From: JBGAKG01 sp044224495
Lineage (GTDB): Bacteria > Myxococcota_A > Polyangia > Polyangiales > Polyangiaceae
Direction of reading: 5' to 3'
Assembly (NCBI GenBank): GCA_044224495.1
Contig: JBGAKG010000021.1
Coordinates: 1 to 64,000, forward strand
Length of the DNA stretch: 64,000 nucleotides
Shown here in pieces: positions 17,129 through 25,803 of this stretch. How positions within the stretch are numbered: position 1 is the first letter of the stretch; each line of letters begins with the position of its first letter. The translations under genes were made by a program, and so were the position numbers. The notes under the pieces were generated by a model. It searched no databases and was not told the DNA's origin. It worked only from the letters and a program-made list of their open reading frames with translations.

Positions 17129-18453
17129 TGCTTCAAGCAAGACGCTTCGACCATCTTGACGTTGTGCGCCTGATCGATCCAGGCGAGGGCGGGCTGCGCG
17201 AGGAGCTGGGTCGGGGCGTCCCGGAACGTCGCCGATGCGCCGACGACGTCTTCCGACGGAAGAAGCGCGTTCGCGCCACCCGCGCGGGCGCGGACGGTCG
17301 CGCCGCTCATCCAGAAGAAGTTGATGCCCTTCGTCGTCAACGACCGTGCTGCGACGAGCAGTTGGGGCGGCAGGTTCGAGAACGTCTGCCAATTGAAGCC
17401 AGCGTGATCGATGGCGACCTCGCTCGTGTCCATCGGGAACAGGGGGGCGAGGGACTTCTCGTCGAAGGTCGAGATGGCGTTGTCCGGCAGCTGCGCGAAG
17501 CGAATTCCCAGCGGCACGCTCCCGTCGTTGAGGTCGCCCTCGATGAAGCCGAGCATGTTCGTCGCCCCGCCGACGGGCGCCGAATACGAGGCGAGGAGGT
17601 GGCCCTTGCCTGCGCCCACGACCGTGCGGCTACCGAGCTTGTTGCCGTCGTAGTCGACCGTCGTCGCGACGAGATCCCCGACGGCCGAGCTGGGCTCGGT
17701 GAGCAGGGCGGCGCGCAGGCCCGCGCGATCGAGGAGCACGACGCCGCTGTCCCATCCGGGGCGGTCCGCCGACGTGCCGATCTTCTTCAGCGTGGTGGGG
17801 CTCGTGCCCCCGGCGAGGGTCTGCTTCCCCGCGTAGAGCGACCACTCCGTCGCGACCCCGTCCCTCAACGAGACGGCGACGAAGAACGTCTTCTGCGCCG
17901 GATCGATCGCGGCGATCGCGAACGACATGTCGCTCACCGTCGTGGGCTGCGGGCTCATCGGGATGACCGTCGGTCCGACGCTCGTCTTCGACGCGTCCTC
18001 GATCAGGACGGCCTTCAGCTGGGTCTGGTCGTACGCGATCGACACGAAGCCGCCCTCGTAGGAGAGGACGCGACCGTATGTCGGGGCGGGGAGTGCCACG
18101 CTGACGGGTGTACCGGGCCCGAGGTTGCCCGCAACGTCGTAGAAGGCCGGTGGCGCCGTCCGCTCGACGGCGACGCGGTAGGTGTCGCCGGGGAGCCGGT
18201 GGACGAAGAGCTTGCGGTCGAACGTCAGGTCCGTCGCGATGATCTTGGGACCACTCGCGGCGCAGGTGAGGAGAGCGGGGCCAGCGTCCGCGTCCGACGC
18301 GCCGTCGGTGCTCGCGTCGCTCGCGGCGTCGGCGCCGGGGGCATCGGCCCCGGCGTCGTTCGGGCCCGGACCACCCTTCAGCCCATCGAGCGACGTGAGG
18401 ACGGAGCAACCCGTCGCCGCCAACGCCACCGCGAGGGCCGCCGGCCCCCTCAT
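17125..18453 (-). CDS. Lipoprotein, paralogue of the upstream gene
   Basis: 442 residues. Signal ending at ATGC, then an Asp/Ala-rich spacer (about residues 30-58). The body is a beta-rich fold with repeated short strands (FVHRLPGDTYRVAVE, GRVLSYEGGFVSIAYD, GVVLLDRAGLRAAL) suggesting a propeller. It is clearly related in layout to the next gene upstream: same signal-spacer-body plan, similar strand phrases and a similar C-terminal block (TFRDAPTQLLAQPAL here, TFRSPPTAIFAALSV there). Start and stop overlap both neighbours as ATGA and GTGA. Function unknown; probably an outer-membrane accessory to the sulfatase-family enzyme. Confidence 0.65.
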   Translation of the reverse strand: MRGPAALAVALAATGCSVLTSLDGLKGGPGPNDAGADAPGADAASDASTDGASDADAGPALLTCAASGPKIIATDLTFDRKLFVHRLPGDTYRVAVERTAPPAFYDVAGNLGPGTPVSVALPAPTYGRVLSYEGGFVSIAYDQTQLKAVLIEDASKTSVGPTVIPMSPQPTTVSDMSFAIAAIDPAQKTFFVAVSLRDGVATEWSLYAGKQTLAGGTSPTTLKKIGTSADRPGWDSGVVLLDRAGLRAALLTEPSSAVGDLVATTVDYDGNKLGSRTVVGAGKGHLLASYSAPVGGATNMLGFIEGDLNDGSVPLGIRFAQLPDNAISTFDEKSLAPLFPMDTSEVAIDHAGFNWQTFSNLPPQLLVAARSLTTKGINFFWMSGATVRARAGGANALLPSEDVVGASATFRDAPTQLLAQPALAWIDQAHNVKMVEASCLKQ

Positions 18454-19829
18454 TTACAAGTGACGTCGGCGATGAAGATGTCCTTCGCGTCCGTCTTCCA
18501 CACGACGGACAGCGCCGCGAAGATCGCGGTGGGCGGGCTCCGGAACGTGCCGGCGGCACCGGCGACGTTCGCGTTCGGCACCAGCGTGGTCGCGCCGCTC
18601 GCGCGCCCGCGCAGCACACCGGTCGCGTCGAACCAGAGCAGGTTCACGCCGGCGCCGGTGCCCGTGAATCGCCCGACGATGAGCGATTGGGGACCCACTT
18701 GCGGGAAGAACCGAAACTCGATGTTGCCCTTGTCGACGGCGAGATCGTCGATCGAGGGGAACTGGACCTGGGGAGGCATGGTCGCGAGATCGAGCGTGGT
18801 GATTTTGTCGTCGGCGATCGAGCCCGAGACGAAGCCGAAGGGGATCTGAGGCTGAGCGAGATCTCCCGAGAGGAAGAGCGCGAGGTTCGTGCCTGCGGTC
18901 GCGACGCTCGGACCTGCACCGCCGAGGATGACCTTGCCGCCGTTCACCCCGGCCAGATCCCGGAAGACTGGCTTGGCGGGGGACGGTCCCCAGCTCAAAT
19001 CCATGGCCTGCGCTTGGCCGATGCCTTGGTTGGGGCTGAGGAGGATGGTCGCCCGCTTCCCGTTGCGGTCGAGGAGGACGTCGTCGGACTCGAAGTTGAG
19101 CTTCCCGACCGTTCCCATCTTCACGAGCGGCGGGAGCAGCGGGCCACCGCCCGCGACGCGCACCGCGCCAGCGTAGAGATCCATCTGCGGTTGGTTGTTG
19201 ACCCCCCAGGCCACGGCGACGAAGAAGACGCCGTTGGCGATGTCGAGCGGGACGATCGCGGCCGCGAAGGCGGTCGGGTTGGCCGGAACGGCGTCCGCGA
19301 ACGGCACCGCGATCGGGGTCGTCGGGGTCTGGGTGTTGTCCGCGAGCATCCACGCGCTGATGCTCGCGGTGCCGGTGTCGAAGTCGAGGAACGCCAAACC
19401 GCCTTCGTAGTTCCCGAGGGCGATCACGTCGGCACCGACGGGCAGGTTCATCAGGATCGGGTTCAACCCCGTTCCGTCGGACTTGACGTCGTTCACGAGA
19501 ACCCGGCGCCGCGTGTTCACCGTCGTGCGGAAGCCGAACCGGCGGTCGGGCCCTTGGAGCGCGTGGATGAGGAGCGGTTGGTCCTCCGGATCCGGCGGAG
19601 CGGTGTAGCCCGTCTTGTGGGGTGTGCCGTCGATCACGCAGCTGAGCGGCTTCGGCGGCTGCGGGGCATCCGGATTGGCATCCGTCGCGCCGTCGTTGGC
19701 GCCTCCGTCGGTCGTGCCGCCGTCCTTCCCGGTGCTTCCGTCGGTCGTGAACGAACCGAGGATGAGCCCGCAGCCGGTGAGTGAAGCCAGGACCAAGGTC
19801 GCCGTCGCGACGCGAGAAAGCAGACGCAT
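18450..19829 (-). CDS. Lipoprotein, paralogue of the downstream gene
   Basis: 459 residues. The signal peptide (SRVATATLVLASLTGC) gives an expected lipidated Cys19, followed by a Gly/Asp/Ala spacer (about 25-55). The body is again beta-rich with propeller-like phrases (GNYEGGLAFLDFDTGTASIS, NGVFFVAVAWGVNNQPQMDL, DDVLLDRNGKRATILL). It lies 19 bases after an esterase gene and overlaps the paralogue by ATGA. The two probably arose by tandem duplication. No catalytic motif is visible. The reading frame stays open for 392 codons upstream, but that part overlaps the esterase in another frame and is not protein-like. Confidence 0.65.
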   Translation of the reverse strand: MRLLSRVATATLVLASLTGCGLILGSFTTDGSTGKDGGTTDGGANDGATDANPDAPQPPKPLSCVIDGTPHKTGYTAPPDPEDQPLLIHALQGPDRRFGFRTTVNTRRRVLVNDVKSDGTGLNPILMNLPVGADVIALGNYEGGLAFLDFDTGTASISAWMLADNTQTPTTPIAVPFADAVPANPTAFAAAIVPLDIANGVFFVAVAWGVNNQPQMDLYAGAVRVAGGGPLLPPLVKMGTVGKLNFESDDVLLDRNGKRATILLSPNQGIGQAQAMDLSWGPSPAKPVFRDLAGVNGGKVILGGAGPSVATAGTNLALFLSGDLAQPQIPFGFVSGSIADDKITTLDLATMPPQVQFPSIDDLAVDKGNIEFRFFPQVGPQSLIVGRFTGTGAGVNLLWFDATGVLRGRASGATTLVPNANVAGAAGTFRSPPTAIFAALSVVWKTDAKDIFIADVTCK

Positions 19830-19848
19830 GGACGGGAGTGTACCAGGG

Positions 19849-20640
19849 TCAGGGCTCGCAGAGGAATCGGAGCGCCTTGGGGAAACGGCGCCGCCAGGAC
19901 CGTTCGTCGTGGCCGCCGCGAGCATCGGGCCGGAGGAGCACGCGGAGGTCCCGCCGGTGGGGGTCGTCGGGGCTCGTCCAGCCGCGGCCCCGCAGGTGGG
20001 CGGCCAAGCGCTCGGCGAGCGGGAGCATGCGCCCGCCGCCCTCGCGGGTGCCCGCGTCGAGGTAGACGCGCGACCGGTACGGGTTCGCTTGCGCGTGCAC
20101 GAACGCGTCGAACTCGGCGCGCGCGAACCAGAGGGAAGGGGACATGGCGAGCGCGCCGCCGAAGACGTCGGGCCGCTTGAAATGGGTGTAGAGTGCAGCC
20201 AAACCGCCGAGCGACGAGCCGCCGACGAAGTGAGCCGCGGGGCCGTACCCGAGCTCGAAGCGCGCGTGCACGCGGGGAAGTAGCTCGTCGACCAGCGTAC
20301 CGACGATCGCGTCCAGCTTCCCGCCGCGCCCGCGCGCGCCGAACGGCGTGAGCTCGTCGATCCGGGCCGCTCCCCCGTGCTCGAGCGCGACGACGATCGG
20401 GGCGACGGGGCGCCACGCGACGAGTTTGTCGACCGCCTCGTGCGCGTGCCACCCGCCGGCGAAGGAGCCCTCGTCGCCGAAGACGTTCTGCCCGTCGAAC
20501 AGGACGAGCAGCGGCCGCTTGGTCCCCGCGGGGGGCAGGGTGGGGACGTAGGCCCGCGCGCGGCGCACGCCGAGACCGGTCGGGTGGACCGTCCCGAGAT
20601 CGACGAAGTGACCGGGGCGCACGGCGCGCAAACGAGGCAC
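19849..20640 (-). CDS. Putative esterase (alpha/beta hydrolase)
   Basis: 263 residues, GTG start. Predicted serine esterase of the esterase-D/enterochelin-esterase type: a VLFDGQNVFGDEGSF segment after the first strands, the nucleophile elbow GGSSLGGLAAL, and a C-terminal GGHDERSWRRRFPKAL that supplies the catalytic His. The family hydrolyses small esters, siderophores or acyl-glucoses. No signal peptide, so cytosolic. It is first in the leftward train with the two lipoproteins and the sulfatase-family enzyme, divergent from the next gene with 96 bases between starts. Confidence 0.8.
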   Translation of the reverse strand: MPRLRAVRPGHFVDLGTVHPTGLGVRRARAYVPTLPPAGTKRPLLVLFDGQNVFGDEGSFAGGWHAHEAVDKLVAWRPVAPIVVALEHGGAARIDELTPFGARGRGGKLDAIVGTLVDELLPRVHARFELGYGPAAHFVGGSSLGGLAALYTHFKRPDVFGGALAMSPSLWFARAEFDAFVHAQANPYRSRVYLDAGTREGGGRMLPLAERLAAHLRGRGWTSPDDPHRRDLRVLLRPDARGGHDERSWRRRFPKALRFLCEP

Positions 20641-20736
20641 GGCGGCAACCTAAGGCGCGCACCCGCTCCGGGGGTACTGCCCGGTTTACCAGGATGGCTC
20701 CTTGCGCGAGCCCGAGCGGTTGGGCAAGCTGCGCGC

Positions 20737-21687
20737 ATGCGCACGCTCGGATCGAAGGTCGCCCTACTGGCGTTCGCTGCTGCGATGGTCGGCGTCCCCG
20801 CCGTGTCGTCCCATGCCTTCGCGGACGACGCTCCTCCGCCGGCCGGGTCGGCGTCGGCGAGCGCGTCGGCGAGCGCACCGCTCGCGCCCGCGGCGACGTC
20901 GGCGACCTCGGCGGCGCCGCCGGCGAGCTCCGCGGGGCCGGTGGTCGTGCCGCTCGTGACGACGGCAGCACCGCCCGCCGCTGCGCCGGGCGGGTGGGCC
21001 GTCACCGAGGACGATCCGCTCCGGCTCCTTCAGCTCATGCGCGGCGAGGCGGATCGGCAGAAGCTCGCGCGCTACGGAAACGCGATCACGTCGATCGTCG
21101 TCGGGGCCGGCGTCGTCACCACCGGCGCGCTCTTCCTGACCGCGACGGACGACACCTACTATCGGATCTTCGGTTGGGTCATGGTCGGGACGGGGGTCGT
21201 CACCGGGCTCGGCTCGCTCTTCTCGTTCTTCGGCTCGAGCTCGCTCGAGCGCCTGGCCGACGCGTACGCGCCGATCGCCGAGGACACCTCGCTCCCCGCG
21301 ACCGTGCGCCGCGCGCGCGGGGAAGAAGGGCTGCGCGCGGTCGCCGCGCAGGAGAAGGGGTGGCGCATGGTGAACGGCGTCTCCAGCATCGTCTTCGGCG
21401 TGGCGGTCGGCGCGCTCGGCGTCGGGCTCGCGCTCGCGCTCGACGTCGCCGACAACTGGCGCATCCCGCTCGCCGTGGCGGCGGGCTTCGGCGGCATCGG
21501 CACGGTCGCGTCGGGCGTCGGGCAGATCGTCTGGACGCGCGGCCCGGCCGAGGTCGCGATCGAGCACTGGGACGCGGCGCGCGGGGCACCGAACGTGGGC
21601 GCGCTCTCGCAGCCCCGGCTGCGCCTGTCGCCGACCTTCGCGCCGTTGCCCGGCGGTGGCTACGCGGGGCTCGCGCTCAGCTACTGA
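20737..21687 (+). CDS. Exported membrane protein, hypothetical
   Basis: 316 residues. Signal peptide ending near SHAFAD, then an Ala/Ser/Pro linker, a polar helix (LLQLMRGEADRQKLARYG) and four hydrophobic segments in two pairs (about 105-155 and 210-265), with a charged stretch between them. The end is strand-like (LRLSPTFAPLPGGGYAGLALSY) and finishes with an aromatic residue, as in some outer-membrane proteins. I do not recognise a family. Similar proteins with a linker plus paired hydrophobic hairpins are frequent in myxobacteria near envelope genes. The 3' end overlaps the convergent helical protein by 11 bases. Confidence 0.6.
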   Translation: MRTLGSKVALLAFAAAMVGVPAVSSHAFADDAPPPAGSASASASASAPLAPAATSATSAAPPASSAGPVVVPLVTTAAPPAAAPGGWAVTEDDPLRLLQLMRGEADRQKLARYGNAITSIVVGAGVVTTGALFLTATDDTYYRIFGWVMVGTGVVTGLGSLFSFFGSSSLERLADAYAPIAEDTSLPATVRRARGEEGLRAVAAQEKGWRMVNGVSSIVFGVAVGALGVGLALALDVADNWRIPLAVAAGFGGIGTVASGVGQIVWTRGPAEVAIEHWDAARGAPNVGALSQPRLRLSPTFAPLPGGGYAGLALSY

Positions 21688-22705
21688 GGTCGACCTCGGC
21701 GAAGAACTCCGCGAGGAGCGCCTTCGCGCGCGTCTGCATCTCCGTGCTCCGGATCGCTGCGACCCACGCGGGCCAGACGGCGGCGGCGAGCGCGGCGAAA
21801 TCGGGGCGCGCGCTGATGCCGAGATCGCCGAGGGCAGCGCCGAGCGGCTGCTTCGCGTGGGCCGCGTAGAGACCGGCGAGCGTGTCGTGGCGCTTCTTCT
21901 TCACGATCTCCAGCGCGGCGCCGTGCTCGGTGACGTCCACCACGATCTCGTGGAGCAGCTTCGCGTTCTCGTCGTCGACGTTGGCGACCAGCTCGCGGAG
22001 CTCCTGCTCGTACACCCAGAGCGCGAGGCTCTTGCGGAGCGCGATCGCGTTCGCGTCGTCGCCCTGTTGAACCGCCAGATCGGCCGCGCGCTTGAGCGCC
22101 TTCCGCGAGAAGCCTTGGAGGAACTTCCGCATCTCGGGCTCGAGGCGCTTCTCGAACTCCGCCCGCACGTTGTCGAGCGACTTGCCGAGCGGGCCGAGCC
22201 CGAAGGGCCCGAGCTTCTTCAAGAGCCCCGGCAGCCCCCACTCGGCGACGAAGGGGTTCACCTTCTCGTTGAACTCCTTGAGCCCGTCGTACATGACGTC
22301 GCGCAGGATGACCTCGACCGCGTCCTGCTCGATCGCGCGGCGGACCAGCTTCTCGTTCACGAGCTTGGGGCGCTCGAGCAGCTTGTCGATCTTCTTCTTC
22401 GCGTCGTCGCTGACGAGCAAGCCGACCTTCGTCTTCTCGGTCCGGAGGATGCGGAGGACACCGAGGTGCGTGGCGAGCGTGGCCGGCCGCGTCGCGCGGT
22501 CGAAGCGCTCCTTCGTCAGGGCGGCGTCGATCGCGGCCTCGATCGCGGCGAGGTCGACGACCTCCTCGACCGGGCGGGCGAGGACGGCGTCGTAGATGCG
22601 CTCGAAGTCGGCTGCGAGCTCGGCGCGCATGCGGTCGGAGGTGAGGCGCGCGGTGAGCCAAGCGAGCTGACGATCGGCGAGGACTTCGTTTCGGGGGGTG
22701 GACAC
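21677..22705 (-). CDS. Alpha-helical protein of unknown function
   Basis: 342 residues, GTG start at 22705 (upstream ATGs fall within the divergent gene and give a poor N-terminus). Sequence composition is that of a soluble, all-helical, charged protein with repeated Lys/Glu-rich helices and no signal peptide or membrane span. A Gly/Leu/Pro break (GLPGLLKKLGPFGLGPLGKS) around residue 170 marks a possible hinge between two helical halves. I see no catalytic motif. Its start is 34 bases from the divergent BrkB-like gene; a shared promoter region is likely. Confidence 0.6.
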   Translation of the reverse strand: MSTPRNEVLADRQLAWLTARLTSDRMRAELAADFERIYDAVLARPVEEVVDLAAIEAAIDAALTKERFDRATRPATLATHLGVLRILRTEKTKVGLLVSDDAKKKIDKLLERPKLVNEKLVRRAIEQDAVEVILRDVMYDGLKEFNEKVNPFVAEWGLPGLLKKLGPFGLGPLGKSLDNVRAEFEKRLEPEMRKFLQGFSRKALKRAADLAVQQGDDANAIALRKSLALWVYEQELRELVANVDDENAKLLHEIVVDVTEHGAALEIVKKKRHDTLAGLYAAHAKQPLGAALGDLGISARPDFAALAAAVWPAWVAAIRSTEMQTRAKALLAEFFAEVDLSS

Positions 22706-22739
22706 GCGGCGCAGGATAGCAAATGCTCTCCCGCCGCCC

Positions 22740-23606
22740 ATGGCGCTGACGACCACCATCAAGGAGCTCGCGAGCGCGACCATGTCGCGGTACTCGCGCC
22801 GTGGGGGTCGGCTCCTGGCGGGGGCGCTCGCGTTCTACGCGATGCTGTCGATCGCGCCCTTGTGCCTGATCGCGCTCCAAGTCGCGGGGACCTTCCTCGG
22901 CGAAGAGCGCGCGCGCGCCGCGCTGGCCGACAACTTGGGGCGCTGGGTCGGGCCCTCCGGGGCGACCACCATCGTCGCGCTCGTGGACCGCGTCCATCGG
23001 CCGGACGGTGGGCTCCGGTCGGGGCTCACGCTGCTCTTGTTGTTCTACGCATCGACGCGCATGTTCAGCCAGCTGAAGCGCGCGCTCGACATCCTGTGGG
23101 ACGTCCCGATCCCCGAGCGGAAGGGCTTCGTCGAGAAGCTGCGCCACCAGCTCGAGAAGCGCGCGCTGTCGTTCGTGCTCGCGTGCGGCGTGGGGCTCGT
23201 GCTCGTGGGGGTCGTCCTCGTGAAGACAGCCTACGCGATGGGGGCGCACTCGCTCGGTGAGGACAGCGCCGCGGGGGCGCGCGCGGTCGCGTCGATCGTG
23301 TCGTTCGCGGTGACGGTGGTGATGTTCGCGGTCGTGCTCCGCGTGCTGCCCACGGAGAAGATCCCGTGGCGGGATGCGTTCGTCGGCGCCACCGTCACGG
23401 CGGTGCTCTTCACCCTCGGGACGATGGCGGTGAGCGCCTACCTCGGCCACAAGGGCGTCAATGCGACCTACGGCGAAGCGGGCGCCGTGATCGTGCTGGT
23501 GCTCTGGATGCACTACTCGTCGCAGGTGTTCCTGATCGGCGCGTCGTTCACGGCCGAGAGCGCGCTGCGGCGGGGGATGTTGAAGACGCGGACGGAGCCC
23601 GGCTGA
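22740..23606 (+). CDS. YihY/BrkB-family membrane protein
   Basis: 288 residues with six predicted transmembrane helices. It has the family phrases ALAFYAMLSIAPLCLIAL near the N-terminus, TRMFSQLKRALDILWDVP in the middle, and GEAGAVIVLVLWMHYSSQVFLIGA close to the C-terminus. The last is the most conserved part of YihY/BrkB. Members were once annotated RNase BN; the membrane protein itself has no established enzymatic activity. ATG at 22740 starts just before the first amphipathic helix. It ends 13 bases from a convergent gene. Confidence 0.9.
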   Translation: MALTTTIKELASATMSRYSRRGGRLLAGALAFYAMLSIAPLCLIALQVAGTFLGEERARAALADNLGRWVGPSGATTIVALVDRVHRPDGGLRSGLTLLLLFYASTRMFSQLKRALDILWDVPIPERKGFVEKLRHQLEKRALSFVLACGVGLVLVGVVLVKTAYAMGAHSLGEDSAAGARAVASIVSFAVTVVMFAVVLRVLPTEKIPWRDAFVGATVTAVLFTLGTMAVSAYLGHKGVNATYGEAGAVIVLVLWMHYSSQVFLIGASFTAESALRRGMLKTRTEPG

Positions 23607-23622
23607 CGCAATCGGAGCGTCA
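23604..23622. terminator. Stem-loop spanning two convergent stop codons
   Basis: TGACGC (23604-23609) and GCGTCA (23617-23622) form a 6-bp perfect stem with a 7-base loop. The left arm contains the TGA of the BrkB-like gene and the right arm the TGA of the convergent gene, so it is placed as a shared terminator. There is no T-run on either side, so it could work only as a weak or Rho-assisted signal. Confidence 0.35.
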
Positions 23623-24354
23623 GTCGTCGATCTTCCCCGCGAAGATGACCGAGCCCGGCTGACCGGGGAAGTACTTCACCCAGAAGCGGCGGCCGTTGCG
23701 CATCTTCGCAGCGGCTTCTTTCCCCGCCGGGAGCGTGACCTCGGTCTCGAAGGTGGCGCCCTGCGGCTCGCGCACCGTGATCAGCATCAAGAACGAGGTC
23801 ACGTCGACGTTCTCGCCGATCCGCGCGAAGCGCAGGATGGTGGCCTCGCCGCGGGTCGCCCCGAGGTAGCGCAGCGTGCGCAGCATCGGCTTCGTGAAGA
23901 CGAGGAGCTGGAGCGCCCCCAAGAGGATCATGACGACCGAGGCCCAGTGCGGGAGCTGATCGAGCACGAAGGTCGTGATCCCGCCGCCGACGAGCCCGAG
24001 CGCCAGCAGGTACAAGAAGACGCCGAAGCCGTTCAGCGTGGAGGCGAGGATGGTCGAGTTCACGGCCGCGCGGACGTAGGTGTCGATCACGCCCGTCGCG
24101 GTCGCGGCGTCGCACTTGGTCGCCTCGCGGTAGAGCGCCGTAGCTTCGTCGCGCTTCCCTTCGAGGATGAGCTTCTTGATCCGGTCGACCGTCGCGCCGT
24201 CGACGTTCGGGTCGACCTCGACCGTCGCGGACGCTCCGGCGGCGGCCTGGTTCACCTTCAGCGCACCGTTGCAGTAGACGCAGAGGGTGAGCGTCTCGTC
24301 GCCGCGGAGCCGCACGGGCCCGCCGCACGTCGGACACTTCAGCGCTTCGATCAT
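23620..24354 (-). CDS. Zinc-ribbon membrane protein
   Basis: 244 residues. It opens with a four-Cys zinc ribbon (CPTCGGPV and CVYCNGALK, residues 7-30), then a soluble helical part (VDRIKKLILEGKRDEATALYREATKC, here in two helices) that resembles the short SHOCT-like or TPR-like helices beside membrane proteins. Two transmembrane helices (about 105-150) and a C-terminal beta domain with VREPQGATFETEV and FWVKYFPGQPGSVIFAG follow. I do not know a named family with this exact order. It starts 14 bases after the beta-CASP nuclease gene and is probably co-transcribed. Confidence 0.65.
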   Translation of the reverse strand: MIEALKCPTCGGPVRLRGDETLTLCVYCNGALKVNQAAAGASATVEVDPNVDGATVDRIKKLILEGKRDEATALYREATKCDAATATGVIDTYVRAAVNSTILASTLNGFGVFLYLLALGLVGGGITTFVLDQLPHWASVVMILLGALQLLVFTKPMLRTLRYLGATRGEATILRFARIGENVDVTSFLMLITVREPQGATFETEVTLPAGKEAAAKMRNGRRFWVKYFPGQPGSVIFAGKIDD

Positions 24355-24368
24355 CTGCGGAGCATACG

Positions 24369-25775
24369 TCAGACCGCGAGCACGTCGCCGCTCTTCGGGA
24401 TCGCCACGGCCTTGGCGCCCTTCTCGGCGAGCTTCTCCTTCAGCGTGCGCTGCGCGGGGGGCTCGCCGTGGACGAGGATGACGTTCTCGAGCTTCCCGCC
24501 TTCTTTGGCCCGATCGACGTAGGCCACGAGATCGGCCTGATCGGCGTGGGCGGAGAACCCGCTCAGCGTGTGGACGTCGGCGCGGAGGTCGCGCTCGACG
24601 CCGAAGATCTTCACGCGCGGTCGCTTCTCGGAGATGCGGCGGCCCAGCGTGTGCTGGGCCTGGAAGCCTACGAGGCAGACCGCGTTCTTCTCGCTCTCGA
24701 CGAGCGCCTTGAGGTGGTGGAGCACGCGCCCCGCCTCGCACATGCCGCTCGCGGAGATGATGATGCCGGGCTCGTCGTTGGCGTCGATGGCCTTCGAGTC
24801 CTCTTTCTCGGACACGTAGCGGAGCGACTCGAACTCGAACGGCGACTGGTGGCCGGCGATGAGGGCGCGGGTCTCTTCGTCGTAGCACTCGGGGTGGAGC
24901 TTGAAGACGTCGGTGATCTTCACCGTCAGCGGCGAGTCGACCCAGACCGGGATCGGCGGGATCGCCTTGGCGATCCGGAGCCGCTTGATCGCGTAGACGA
25001 TCTCCTGCGCGCGCTCGAGCGCGAACGACGGGATGACGACCTTGCCTCCCCGCGCGTGGACCTTGTTGATGATCTTCGCGAGCTCGTCGTCCATCGCGCC
25101 GATCGGCTGGTGCAGGCGGTCGCCGTACGTGCTCTCGATGAGGAGCGTCTGCGCCCCGGAGACGATCTCCGGGTCGCGCAGGATCGGCATGGCGCGCCGG
25201 CCGAGATCGCCGGTGAAGACGATGCGCTTGGTCTCGCCCTCGTCCTCGATGTCGAGCACGGTGATCGCGCTCCCGAGGACGTGGCCCGCGTCGTGGAAGG
25301 TGAGCTTCACGCCGGGCGCGATGGCGAGCGGGCGCGCGTAGGGGAGGGAGATCATCCGGGCGAGGACGGCGGCGACGTCCTTCGGGCCGTAGAGCGCCTC
25401 GACCGGCTCCATGTCGATGTGGTCGCGCTCGATGCTGCGGTTGATGTAGTTCGCGTCGGACGCCTGGATCATCGCGGCGTCCTCGAGCATGACGGCGCAG
25501 AGGTCGCGGGTCGCCGGGGTGGCGAAGATGGTGCCGTCGAAGCCGTTCTTCACGAGCAGCGGGAGCGCGCCCGAGTGATCGATGTGGGCGTGCGAGAGGA
25601 TCGCGACGTCGACCTCGCTCGCGCGGAAGCCGAGCTCGCGGTTCTTGTCGATCGATTCGCGGCGGCGGCCCTGGAACATGCCGCAGTCGAGGAGCAGCGT
25701 CGCGTGCTTCGTTCGGATGAGGTGCTTGGAGCCGGTGACCTCCTGCGCAGCGCCGACGAACTGGATGTCGATCAT
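24369..25775 (-). CDS. Metallo-beta-lactamase/beta-CASP RNase
   Basis: 468 residues, typical for the CPSF73-like/YSH1 branch of bacterial beta-CASP nucleases. Motifs: SHAHIDHSG (H62, H64, D66, H67), DAGHVLGSA, FTGDLGR, and the beta-CASP set PSFALERAQEI, SASGMCEAGRVLHHL and FSAHADQADL. The late VHGEPPAQRTL completes the zinc-site and RNA-specificity region. All metal ligands are intact, so an RNA endonuclease or 5'-exonuclease is expected. The long beta-CASP RNases of this kind in bacteria are often unlinked to a specific pathway. It begins 28 bases after the propeller gene upstream. Confidence 0.92.
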   Translation of the reverse strand: MIDIQFVGAAQEVTGSKHLIRTKHATLLLDCGMFQGRRRESIDKNRELGFRASEVDVAILSHAHIDHSGALPLLVKNGFDGTIFATPATRDLCAVMLEDAAMIQASDANYINRSIERDHIDMEPVEALYGPKDVAAVLARMISLPYARPLAIAPGVKLTFHDAGHVLGSAITVLDIEDEGETKRIVFTGDLGRRAMPILRDPEIVSGAQTLLIESTYGDRLHQPIGAMDDELAKIINKVHARGGKVVIPSFALERAQEIVYAIKRLRIAKAIPPIPVWVDSPLTVKITDVFKLHPECYDEETRALIAGHQSPFEFESLRYVSEKEDSKAIDANDEPGIIISASGMCEAGRVLHHLKALVESEKNAVCLVGFQAQHTLGRRISEKRPRVKIFGVERDLRADVHTLSGFSAHADQADLVAYVDRAKEGGKLENVILVHGEPPAQRTLKEKLAEKGAKAVAIPKSGDVLAV

Positions 25776-25803
25776 TCCAACGACAGTACCACGGCGCCTG
25801 GCG

